From NCBI GenBank assembly GCA_940671915.1, contig CALNVZ010003432.1:6720526-6784525 (forward strand): DNA of 64,000 nucleotides. Direction: 5' to 3'. How positions within the stretch are numbered: position 1 is the stretch's first letter; each line of letters opens with the position of its first letter. Positions 41,700 to 52,549 of the stretch are shown one piece after another. The translations under genes and the position numbers were made by a program. The notes beneath the pieces were generated by a model that worked only from the letters and a program-made list of their open reading frames with translations, was not told the origin of the DNA and searched no databases. This stretch comes from Paracentrotus lividus. Taxonomy: Eukaryota; Echinodermata; Echinoidea; Camarodonta; Echinidae.

Positions 41700-43437
41700 T
41701 AAGTTCATAACGGCTCCACTCCACGCGTGGTCTGAAGTGAATGAAGCGCTTCTGTACAAAGTGAATGGTGGTTTCCTCAATCACGATTATGCCGATTGAT
41801 CTCTTTTTTCCTTTTTAGTAAAGCATGATGGAACTTAATATTGTTAGGATTATTATTGTTAATGTCTTTTTTTTTTAAAGTTAGTTGGTAACCCCAACAA
41901 ATTTTATAACGAGTGGGACTGTGTGTGAACACAGTCCAATAAATAAACATTTGAAATTACTACCTCTGGAATAAATTTACAATAAAGATTGCTATTATGT
42001 CATTGATCAATCTAGGTTATATTTAACGTTACTACTTAATATGGAATTAACATCTTTATTATCTAAATAAATCAATATTTACCGTGTTTGTTCTGAAAGC
42101 GCTGTCTCCGTTCCGAATCTGGTCTATAGATGTCGCTCTTCATATTTCTTTGCCCGCGCGCTGGATGAGTTGGGGGGGGGGGGTGTTTGCTTAGATCCAA
42201 CATTTAATCTTGGTCATAGGGTCCTAATTAAGGGGTCCCCCCCCAAACAAAAAACAAAAACAAAAAACAAAAACAAAAACAAAAACAAACAAAACAAAAC
42301 AAAAAAAAGAAAGAAAGAAAGAAAGAAAGACGAAGATGGGGGGGGGGGGGGGAGAAAAAAAAACGTACACAGTGCAGTTCGTGAGAAATAAAAACTTATG
42401 AATTCATAATTAAAGCTTTGCCGTATGCCTATATAAGCCTTGACTTCTTGCTATAACTTCACTGCATGCATAGGAGCATCTTTAGGATGGTTTTCCGTTT
42501 TTATACACAAATATCAAGTAAGATTGGACAACATTCATTTCAAACCATCTGGGGGCACAGTAAGCGGCGGGGTCTAGGCCTATTGCTTGAATTTCAATAT
42601 CTTAATACACAATTAAAATCGATCAACAAAATTGTCTGACTTTCATTGATTTAACCTGTTTGCAATCAACAATTAAACTGGTTAAAATAGAAGTTTTTCG
42701 TTTTTCAAATAAAAACATAACGGGCCTATGCATTCATTGAGAATGAAATTCCCCCAGTGTCCCCGGCCGTAGCCTCAACTTTCAAGTTTCAACGGACTAT
42801 GCTTTTCATATTTGTTGTTGTTTTGTTTTTTGTTTTTTTATGTTAACCGTTCCTTTTCTCATCGACCACTCGATACATGGTGCACTTTAATCATTTCATT
42901 AATTATTTTCAATTATGTTCTTCGATTCGAAGACCGGCATGCATAAAGGTGTGCACTGGAACCATGCATAGCCTATACACCGTAATTCATTTTGATAAGA
43001 ACTGTGATATATTGCTATATTATATACTCTTATATCACAAGTCATCACCAATAGCCTATGAGCAATAAAGTTTCAAATAGTGGGATACTTTGCATTGAAT
43101 ACCAGGTATTTAAATAACAAGGGCCATTGAATAATTAAAAAGTAACATGGCATGTGCTAATTTCCAGCCACGGTTGGGGCGGCCCGGCAAATTATAAATT
43201 AAAAAAACAAAAAAACAAACAAACAAACAAACAAAAACAAAAACGAAAAAAATATACATGATTTGAGCAGATTGACCTTCTAAACCTACCCCTACAACCG
43301 ATGCATGACCTTATGGTTGGCCGAAGGCCGATATTTTTTCCAACACTATCCCCCCCCCCTCCTCCCCCTCCCCCTCCACATCGGGCCCCCGTGTGCCAAT
43401 CCTGGATACGCGCCTGACTCCTGAAGTCTTTTAATAA
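41700..43437. other. Intergenic, no gene recognised
   Basis: It holds a G-run, C-run, AAAAAC and AAAG microsatellites (42172-42360) and an AAAC repeat at 43200-43240. No coding match was seen. Confidence 0.5.
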
Positions 43438-44106
43438 TATACATTCCCAAAAGAATTATACACTTTTGACAAGGCTACCAAATTAAAAATATATGATTCT
43501 TGGGGGGAAAGTTTAGATGTATATAAAGCTTATATCCTAACCTATCATTATGACACAAAAAATTCCAAAAATAACGCATTCTTCAGTGAACAATGCCCAC
43601 TTTTATGAAGGACACAAAAAACATCCTGCGCAAGCATTCGCTATTCATTTATCCCCTTGGTATGGCATGTCAAGAACGATTCAAGTAATAATGGAATAAA
43701 TCGGCTAACAAAGACAAAAATAAACTGAAGGCAGAGCAAAAATCAATGATATGAAAACAAAACGGTGAAAAACTACATTTTGTATAATATTGATTGTTTA
43801 TTTCTAACTTTTGATATATCTTTTATATGTTAGCTGATCCATTCCATTATTTCTTTGAATCCTTCTTGGCATGCCATACCCTGGTGGTAAATGAATAGCG
43901 AATTCCTGCACAGGCTATTTTTTGTGTCCTTCATAAAAGTGGGCATTGCTCACTGAAGAATGCGTTGTTTTCAGAATTTTTTTGTATCAAAATAATAGTT
44001 GAGGATATGAGCTTTATATTCATCTAAACTTTTCCCCCAAGATTCATATATTTTTAATTTGGTAGCCTTGTCAAAAGTATATAGTTCTTTTTGGGACGCA
44101 CTGTAG
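43438..44106. mobile_element. Foldback DNA element with about 290-bp arms
   Basis: The left arm, 43440-43725 (CTTTTGACAAGGCTACCAAA, GAATGCGTTATT-type block, CATGCCATACC), is repeated inverted at 43815-44100. The right tip GGGACGCACTGTAGTA resembles the tip of the 55631-56140 element. Confidence 0.8.
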
Positions 44107-45066
44107 TATGGTTCTGATATCAGAATATGCTCCTACTTTTTTCTTTGTTTGTTTGTCTTTTGTTTTTATTTTTGTAGTAATCCCTGTTTCTTTCATTGCG
44201 GAACAACTTTGTGCAAACTCGACAGGGCAAATTTAATAGCCCTTTTTCATGAATACCGGGTACAGCTTTATCTGTCGGTAACAATGTTAACGTTTTAAAT
44301 GTAAAGGCAATTGCTCTATTAACTTTTCACCAGCCGAACACCCCAAAATATTTATAGGCACCAAAATAACTAATTAAACATTGCACGGAGCCCATCATAA
44401 CTCATCACCCTTTTTCAAAATGGAAGAGTCTGTCTTTGTTGTCCCAAAACTACACAATGCTTGAATAATTCTTTTGTCATACTTTGGTTTTGTTCACACA
44501 CCTACACTAAAAAAGATTTTTCCTGTATCAAAATTGGTGCAACAGTAGACATATTCCGCTCCAAGTCGATTTCCAATACATTCTGTGGTATTACGTACGA
44601 GGGCTTAACGTAAGCTGAAGATCAGATTAAATCGAACTTTAGTTATACGACTTCACCTGTTTGGATTGGAGCTGAGATTTGTGCTTTCTGAAAGGTACCA
44701 GAAACATCTAACGATTGAGGATGTATCGCGAAAAATTGTCACGCACATTAAAAAATGGATCATAATATTCCGTAACGTACGCCAACGTGATTAATATTGT
44801 TATCATACGTTGCTGTGATTATCTACAACACCTCCACAGGAAATAAAATAAGATATTCGCTTTGGAACTCTTCAGTTATCCCCCAAAAGTCAAAACACTT
44901 TCTCAAGTCAAAGCTGGATTCAGATTTAGGATGCAAATTTGTCAACAAGAGTCGAGATAGGACTTTACAGAGGAATAGTTATACTCGCGGAAGTATATAT
45001 CGCCGAGTAAAAACCCTTGAATTGTCATTCGATTTTTATCAAATCAAACCGAATTATTAATTAAAG

Positions 45067-48000
45067 ATGTGTCAGACGATTATCAAACGAAGAGCGACTT
45101 TGTACTTTTTGGCTACAATCAGTAGCATCGCGTGCATGATATTACTCGGAATCGCCCTCGGCACAACAAGCTGGGTAAGAGCCTCCCTCGTACGGGATAT
45201 CACTGTCTTCAATACCTCGCAACCTCTACGTGGGTTCCTAGGTTCGAATCCCATTGATGAAGACGACCCGGGTGCTTTCAATGGAATATCTTTCTTCGGG
45301 CTCTTTTATGGATGCAAGAAATTCAACTATGGGCTCGGAGGACGGGATTATATTTGTTACTCAGGTAAGTTAGCACTACTCATTTTTATTTCATTTGATT
45401 TTTATTATGGTATTATATTTGGATTATACATTCTCATAGACAAAATATGATTAATATGTATTCTCATAACGTTTGGATATTAGATAATATTCCAGGTAGA
45501 GTATTTTACCGACATTATATGACCTTGGAATGATAAAGGAATGGGTTATACTGAATCCTAAAACGATGAGGTCTATTATTGAGTAATTCACCTTTTGATG
45601 TAAATTAATATATAGACCTATATGTCTATAGACCTATAGGTCTTTTTAAAAATAAATATTAGAAAATATTTAGACATTTTGAAATATAATAGGAATGTAA
45701 GAAATATAATGAATGTTCTTTATTTCTCTGTGAATCTCTCTAACATTTACGTTGCTCAATATGATACATTAATCTTATCTTACTTTTGTTTTTTTGCTCA
45801 ATAGAAAATAGACGAAGGTTTTTTTCTTCGATTGTGCCTTTTTTATGAATTATGAGTACGTTCTCATTACGTCTCTAATTCACTATTCTCCTCCGTAAAA
45901 CTACTTCGGGGAAACAAAAATAATCATGAATTGAAAATATATACATTTTTGATACATAACATTATACGTTCGTGATAATAAGTTACACAAAGAATGTGGT
46001 GACGTTTATAAAACGAAACTTTTAATTTGACTGTCCATAAGAAGGGCAATTAATTTGACAGGCTTTGATGAAAAATAAGCGAATCACACCCTTCTCAAAG
46101 CACTTGCAGTGTTGTGTTCAGAACCAATGCACGAAAAATAGAATCATTTATCAACTCATATTTTGGAAGGCAAATTTCGCGTAAATGGTAAAGGTCATGA
46201 GTAAACCCTTATTGCTTATAGTTATACATGTAGCACTGTTTGTACATTATTTTGTTTTAGAGCCAGGATGGCATTAAACCATATACTATAACATAGCATC
46301 AACGTCCATTTGGCTTCCAAAAGACTGCCTTGACCAAATTGATTGTCAATTTTGATTGAACGTCTACTAGTACAGTCCACCTTCATTTTCCACTTGACTT
46401 ATGTTTTCTTTTCCACCGCCACTCCTTCGTTCCGCATATAGCAAAAAGCGCTCCTATTGTAGTAGATTCTATGTTGGCATACACTCGTAATAATAAAAGT
46501 TTTAACAATAGGCGATGGTGGAGTGTCAATAGTAGCTTGTGAAACCTTCAGATCATAATGCCGTCGAGGTAAAACTAACAAAAAAGTTGCCCCACGGCTT
46601 TTGTATTCATGCTTGATTTGGGCTACATGGCACCGTCATGCGAGTTGACATCGCCGAACTTTTGTAGTTCGGAGACAGAATAGAGATAGAGCTAGAGCTA
46701 GGACGAGACACAGAATGAGATAGAAAGAGAGATAGAGATACTAGAGAGAGAGAGACAGAGATCAGAGAGCAGAGACTGCAGAGAGAGAAGACAGAGAAGC
46801 GCGGGGCGGCAGAATGGTATTCAAGTTTTTAAAAGTTAAAAATATGTTAAGGCAAGTGAACCTTGTCCGAATAGAAGAATTTTGTAAATATTATAGAGCA
46901 TTTTGAAAGCAGAATTATATATAGGATATAACTATTAATACCAAGTGGCACAAATGCATTGGATTTCCAAAGGATGTTATTTTCAATAACACTTTAATAG
47001 AAGATTATGTTAACATGAGCTGGTAATGATTCTGTCGATCTGCAAACAGCTCTCTTGTGCATGTCTTCCGGGTTCGAATCCAACTCATTGACCAATTCTT
47101 CTTCTTCTTCTTCTTCTTCTTCTTCTTCTTCTTCTTCGTCTTCTTTTTTTAGCAATAAACCTCGAAGGGTTCAAGGTAACCTACATGGTTCTCTCGAAGA
47201 TGGAGATAAATTAAAAATACATTTACCTCCCTTCTCTTTTCTTCTAAACAGTGTTCACGGAACATTCTGGCGTGTACAACACCGGTTTGGTGATAGCCGT
47301 CATTGTCTTCCTCATCCCCGCTGCTATCTTCGCTCTCGTCTCAACCGTCTTCGGACTAGTCAACATCCTTACCGTTCCCATAGAAACGCTTCATGGACCC
47401 ATCGGGCTCTACATCTGGAATCTCATAGGAGGTTTGTACTCTTTCTCTTTATTTTTCTCCTTCTTCTATCCTATCTAAAGTTTTCCCTCTTCCTCTCTCC
47501 CCCTCTGTCAACTTTCTGGAAGCAATACCCACGTATGTACATTTTTTTTTCTGCCTCTAACTTTTTTTTATTCTCTCTCTCTCTCTCTTTACTCATCTCT
47601 TCGTCCCGGTCGGTCCATCTGTCTCTCATCTCTTCCCATGTAGGCTAAATTATCCCTCTTCAGTTTCTACTTCCGTCCGATGCATCTCACCATCTCTCCT
47701 TAGGTATCTGTCTTTGTCGCTTTGTCTGCCTCTGTCTCTTCCAAGAATCTATAATGAAACTACCGGCAATACACATATATTTTCAAGAATTTTAGTTTAA
47801 TCAATCCTTAATTTTGATTTTGGTTGATGGAACACATGATGGACAAAAAACAAATTATACTATAATGAAATAGTTATACTTTACAACTGCTTTATGATCG
47901 GTGATAGGTTTGGTCCTGAATTCTCTATTTCTTATCCTCCTTTTTCAGTTCTGTGCACTGCAGTTTCCATCATCATGTACCTCGTCATCTACATCACTCA

Positions 48001-48241
48001 AATCCGATTCGAAGTGCTAAGCCAACCGGACCGCGAGCCACCTCACAACTTCAGCACCAGCCGGGTCTCTTTCGGTTTCTCCTTCTGGCTCGTCGTCGCA
48101 ACTTTTATCATCTTCTGTGTCAACATCCTACTCGTCTTCCTCGCTCAGCTGGTCGAGAACCCAAACCTGCTCAGCAGCAAGAAGAAATCGATGAATCTCA
48201 ACGGAAAGCGCGGTGACATTGGGCTCGGCATCATGTACTAG
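45067..48241 (+). CDS. CLRN-like: Clarin-family four-transmembrane protein (complete, three exons)
   Basis: Exons are 45067-45364, 47252-47431 and 47949-48241 (TAG), all joined in phase 1, giving 256 residues. Exon 1 encodes TM1 (LYFLATISSIACMILLGIAL), then GTTSWV, matching GTPLWI of human clarin-1. The extracellular loop has an Asn-glycosylation site (NTS), FFGLFYG and GLGGRDYICYS. Exon 2 encodes TM2 and TM3 around VPIETLHGPIGLYIWN, matching FETLHGPLGLYLL of clarin-1. Exon 3 carries the start of the last loop, TM4 (FWLVVATFIIFCVNILLVFL) and the C-terminus GDIGLGIMY, similar to the ADLMY end of clarin-1. Family knowledge: clarins are small tetraspan-like membrane proteins; human CLRN1 is the Usher 3A hair-cell and photoreceptor gene. 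The three-exon structure agrees with vertebrate clarins. Intron 2 carries a CTT repeat just before exon 2. Which clarin paralogue this matches is not resolvable. Confidence 0.9.
46670..46805. repeat. GAGATAGA-type purine-rich repeat
   Basis: AGAGATAGAGCTAGAGC, GAGAGAGA and CAGAGA runs in clarin intron 1. Simple sequence. Confidence 0.8.
47095..47145. repeat. CTT microsatellite upstream of clarin exon 2
   Basis: About sixteen TTC units, about 110 bases before the exon 2 acceptor. A serine-rich frame across it is spurious. Confidence 0.9.
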
Positions 48242-48378
48242 CTAACGATATGGTTGAAGCAATGGATGTATAGGTGGGGCGGTCATTGACATAAAAAAGC
48301 CCCCATGGCAGCTTATGAAAACAAATTCGCACATGGAGATTCTCACATGATCAAAAATTGTTGGCTCGTGGCTAGGTT

Positions 48379-48667
48379 ACAGCTCGTTTTCCGAAGGTTC
48401 ATTTGTCAGAAGACGTAAAGATCCTATTCGTGGATGTTCGTTTGTCCGAAAATGAAATAAGGTTTTTCATTAGGGAATCATTCGGAAATTTCGGACGAAT
48501 GAATCCAATTTCGTTTTCGGACGAATGAACCCTAATTGAAACTTCAAAGCATAATAATGAACCTTCGGAGCAACTAACCCTATACATTTTCGGACAAATC
48601 GGAATCAGAGTATTACTTTCGGAAGATCGAACCTTTGGACAGATGAACCTTCGGAATAACGAGCTGC
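48379..48667. mobile_element. MITE in the clarin 3' flank
   Basis: ACAGCTCGTTTTCCGAAGGT is inverted at ACCTTCGGAATAACGAGCTG. Internal TTCGGACGAATGAA words repeat in both directions. It is probably in the 3' UTR, 140 bases after the stop. Confidence 0.8.
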
Positions 48668-48699
48668 ACCCGTTGGCCGGGGCAAATTTAAATTTACAT

Positions 48700-50469
48700 G
48701 AATTTATATTCTGGGGGTACTTTTACAGCTTAGGACCCCATGCTTGATTTTCTTTTGAATATATATATTTTTCTCGTTATCATTATAATATAAGGAAACA
48801 TTTTTATATACAGTACTAAGTTTTAATAGCAATGTAATTTACTAAGAAACATTTTTGTTCTCATACTGTTATAACTTAGCCAGAAATTAATTGTTTATCA
48901 TAGTCAAGCCTAAATCTTGTCCATATATTTGGGTAGAAATAGAAATGTTATTTATTATGTACCGTAGTTGTAATGTAATGTTTTTTTGTTATTTAAAAAA
49001 AAAATTACTAAACAATCAAATATATAACAATGCCCAAACAACAAGGAACTGTTCTGTATTCAAATATCTGAGTTTGATTGGGGTGTATATCCACCTACTA
49101 TAATTATATTTCATATATATTAACAAAAAAGAGAATGTTTCACTAAAAGAAGCTTTTCATATTCCATAAAAGGAAACAAAAGGGCCTATATATTGCACTA
49201 AGAGCTATGTCCTCTTCTATTGAACATTCATGTAGAGAATCTGATCAAAATGCATTCCTTTAAATGCGGTTTTCACTGTTTTAATATATATTTGATATTT
49301 TTGGCAAGATATTGCAAACAATATAACTCTAATTCTTGTATTTAGTTATAGCTGACAACTGAGCATATTATATAGCTTGAAGTATGAAACACAACAAAAA
49401 TATCAAATAAAACTAAATTAAATTATTATTCTATTCTATTCTTTTGGAAATATAACAACCAACATGTAACACACAGTATACGGTAAGTTGATTTAAGAAC
49501 ATTTTAGTTCCTGATTAGTACCATGATTACTACATCATTATAATCATTGTGTTTTTGATATATTGAATTCTGCAGGATCGACAGCTGTAAATAGATAATA
49601 AAAAATAGGACATAAAACCATCAATGTTTTGTTTGCATAATTATTTGTGTTTGCTTGCAACGAACGAAACACCGAGTACCATGCCGCACCAAAATTTCTC
49701 AATTGTGAATATTTTGTTTAGCTAATTTGATCCGATACCCCATACTATAAAAACTTATAAAGCAACAACACTAATAAAGATGGCCTCTCCAAACCCGAAT
49801 ATATTGAACTCCATTTCTTTTGGTATCTGTACAATTAGTTCTTAATCATCTTGGCTTCATTATATGAGATAAGTCCTCGGGGCATTTGTTGCTCATTAAT
49901 TACACGCCTAACCCCCACCAGACGAATCTTCAGCCATAAATCGATACGTATTACCCCATGTATTTTGTTATTACCCCCTTGTAATTTATTCATACAAAGC
50001 TTCTTAAAATGGAGTGAGTACATAATATACGTACTAATCGCTGGGCTGTATAAGAACTCTTTAGTCTGTCCTTAAATTGCAATCGATGGATTTTGGGTCT
50101 ATGACTGTACATAGCAAAAGCTATACAGACCAGACTGGACTAATGACTGGTATTTAATACCATGGTCGATAGAACAATTTTGGTTGATTGGGAGTTTTTA
50201 GGAGAAGTATGCATAGGAAAAAGTTATAAAAAGTGCAGTTTTGAAACCAGGGGCACAACAGGCATGGCCCTTATTTTATTTTTAAATTGCGCCGAAATTT
50301 TAAAAAAGTTTAGAATTTGCCCCACCCCCCCCCCACATTTTCAAATTCCGTATGTCACGCTGGGGTATACTGCTATACTCGTATAATATTTCAGATCACA
50401 TTAACCATGTTAACATTTTATTCGGTTTTCATTTCCCCTGCCCTCTTTCTGTTTCCCTCTCCCTCTCCA
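48700..50469. other. AT-rich intergenic stretch after the 45-kb clarin
   Basis: AATAAA occurs near 49405 and could be a distal poly(A) signal. No clarin-like first exon and no other coding match was seen. Confidence 0.5.
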
Positions 50470-50618
50470 GTGGGGGATCCAGGATTTCAGGATGGGGGGG
50501 GGGGGGGGGAGGGGTGGGCGCCGCCGAAATTTTCCGATTTTAACCTTTACAGTCAATGAGTGGTTTCTTTATAGGAGGGGCTCTCCTAGCCCTGCGCCCC
50601 CGCCTGGATCCGCCACTG
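50470..50618. mobile_element. Short MITE with GGATCCAGG ends
   Basis: AGTGGGGGATCCAGG is matched inverted by CCTGGATCCGCCACT. The G/C-rich sub-terminal parts are also inverted. Confidence 0.75.
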
Positions 50619-50869
50619 CTCTCTATTTCTCTCTCTCTGTTCTCCTCTTGCTTTCAAAGTTTTTGAAAAATGCAGCCACCCGCTTATAATGATACGTCCT
50701 TGAATGATTCCCTTTAAATCCAAAAGTCAAATTTCGTTTTATGGTTGTGAAGTGAGGTATGAATGCACAGGAATTGTATCTATCTAAATAATTGGTATAT
50801 GGGTCTTCGTTCATGCTGAGCAATACTTGCGATTATACCCAAAACCCTGCCTAATTCAAATCGTTTTAT

Positions 50870-50917
<48 letters not shown>

Positions 50918-51674
50918 AGATCATTTAAATGGTTTCGTGGAATGCAGTTACAAGCTCTACAGCAAGGGCATCAGTATCGACAACATAAATGTTGGTATAG
51001 AAGGTTTCTAAAGAATAATAATAACCCCCCCCCCCCACAAAAAAAAAAAAAAAAAAAAAAACCCAGTTCAAAGTTTCTTTACCCTCTGCATTTCAAAAGT
51101 ATTATTTTGTAGCAAGAAGAATGGAAATTTTTCTCGTTTAATATTTAAAATTATATGAATAAACTTCACAAACATGATAAAGGCACTATAATTGTTATTT
51201 TTCAGATCATATTAGCACCATAATTGGAGAAATTTTTTATTAGGATTGTCAATTTAAACAAACGTGAAAAAAAGTTGCCTGTGGCGGGCAAAGAGTTGAT
51301 GATAAAGGGGGTTGTCTTTATCCATAATTATAGAAGACAAAAAAATAACAAAAACATGGAGGGGAGATGGGAGGAGAAACGAAGTAAATGAGGGATAGAC
51401 GATGACATCTAAAAGCTCCTCCCCTTGATTACATATCAGTGATGGCAGATTCAGAGGAGGGGGAGGGGGAGGCAACAGGCTTGCATTCCCAAAGTATGTA
51501 TAATACATATTCATGTATTAAAATCAGCCAATTTTCATGTTGAGCCCCTCCCCCCTCTACACCTATTTTCAAATATGCGCTAAGGAGAGAATTAATCGTC
51601 CAGGAAACAGAAAATTAGAGGAGCAATTAAAAAATAAAAAAATAAATGAAGTTAACTTTTATCTATTCAAAAAT

Positions 51675-51767
51675 AAGATTGAATATATATGAAGGGGCAC
51701 AGCCATGCATTGCCTTATTACTTGGAAGGCAATGCATGGCTGTGCCCCTTCATATATATTCAATCTT
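51675..51767. repeat. 42-bp palindrome at the LINE 5' boundary
   Basis: The arms 51675-51716 and 51726-51767 are essentially perfect inverted copies (AAGATTGAATATATATGAAG...), with a 9-base loop, ATTACTTGG. The right arm is LINE coding sequence; the left arm is its inverted duplicate. Confidence 0.9.
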
Positions 51768-52285
51768 CTTACAGAATATGTTCCTAGTCGTAATCTACGC
51801 TCCTCAGGAAAAAACTTGCTTGTTACAAAAAGAAATGTATCAATGTATTGAGATCGGTCATTTTCTTCAGCTGCTCCATCTTTATGGAATGCATTACCAA
51901 AACAGATTCGTTCTTTGGAGACATTAGAAACGTTCAAATCTAATCTCAAAACATTTCTTTTTGTGAAGGCATACTAACTTGAATATTAATGTTGTATTAT
52001 ACTGTAAATTGTAGTTCTTTATATAATTATCAAAATATATATTGTTTTTTACTGTCTGTGTGTTTGGCATTGACAATCCTTTCCTCTTTGACTTTGACAT
52101 GGCAGATTTGGAGTGTGCGCCTCACAGGCTGTCCCTCTTTTCTTTTCTGTTTTTTATTAAGAGAATGTGTTTGTAACTACATGTATGATGTATGTTGTTC
52201 AACACTTTCATCTTGTTTTACAATGCGCCTCGGAATAGTTTAACTAGACAGATGGCGCTATACAAAAGCGTTATTATTATCTATT
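51726..52285 (+). mobile_element. CR1/L2-like LINE 3' end
   Basis: The frame reads KAMHGCAPSYIFNLLTEYVP, then SRNLRSSGKNLL, a stop, then RSFSSAAPSLWNALPKQIRS and FKSNLKTFLFVKAY-stop at about 51976. This is a classic RT C-terminus. A 3' UTR with GGCGCTATACAAAAGCG and a short ATT tail follows. It ends about 20 bases before clarin exon 2. Confidence 0.85.
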
Positions 52286-52307
52286 TTCCCTTTTCAATTC
52301 ATTTCAG

Positions 52308-52499
52308 TTTTCCAGGAGTATGATGGCGTATTCAACATCGATTTCGTCATCGTATCTCTGGTCTTCATGATATCCACCGTGGTCTTCGCTGGGGTTGCTC
52401 TGTTCTTCGGCGTTCTCAACGTCCGAATGGTCCCTATCGAAACGATACATGGAAGACCAGGCCTCTATCTGTGGAACGGATCAGGACGTAAGTTTCAAT

Positions 52500-52549
<50 letters not shown>

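Noticed and set aside
47055-47648. 197-residue open frame with a serine run
   Set aside because: It runs across a CTT microsatellite and overlaps clarin exon 2 in another frame; the clarin frame has family similarity and splice sites.
51989-52243. 84-residue frame before clarin exon 2 as a possible clarin first exon
   Set aside because: It is the 3' UTR of the LINE remnant. It has hydrophobic stretches but no clarin signature and no donor in phase.
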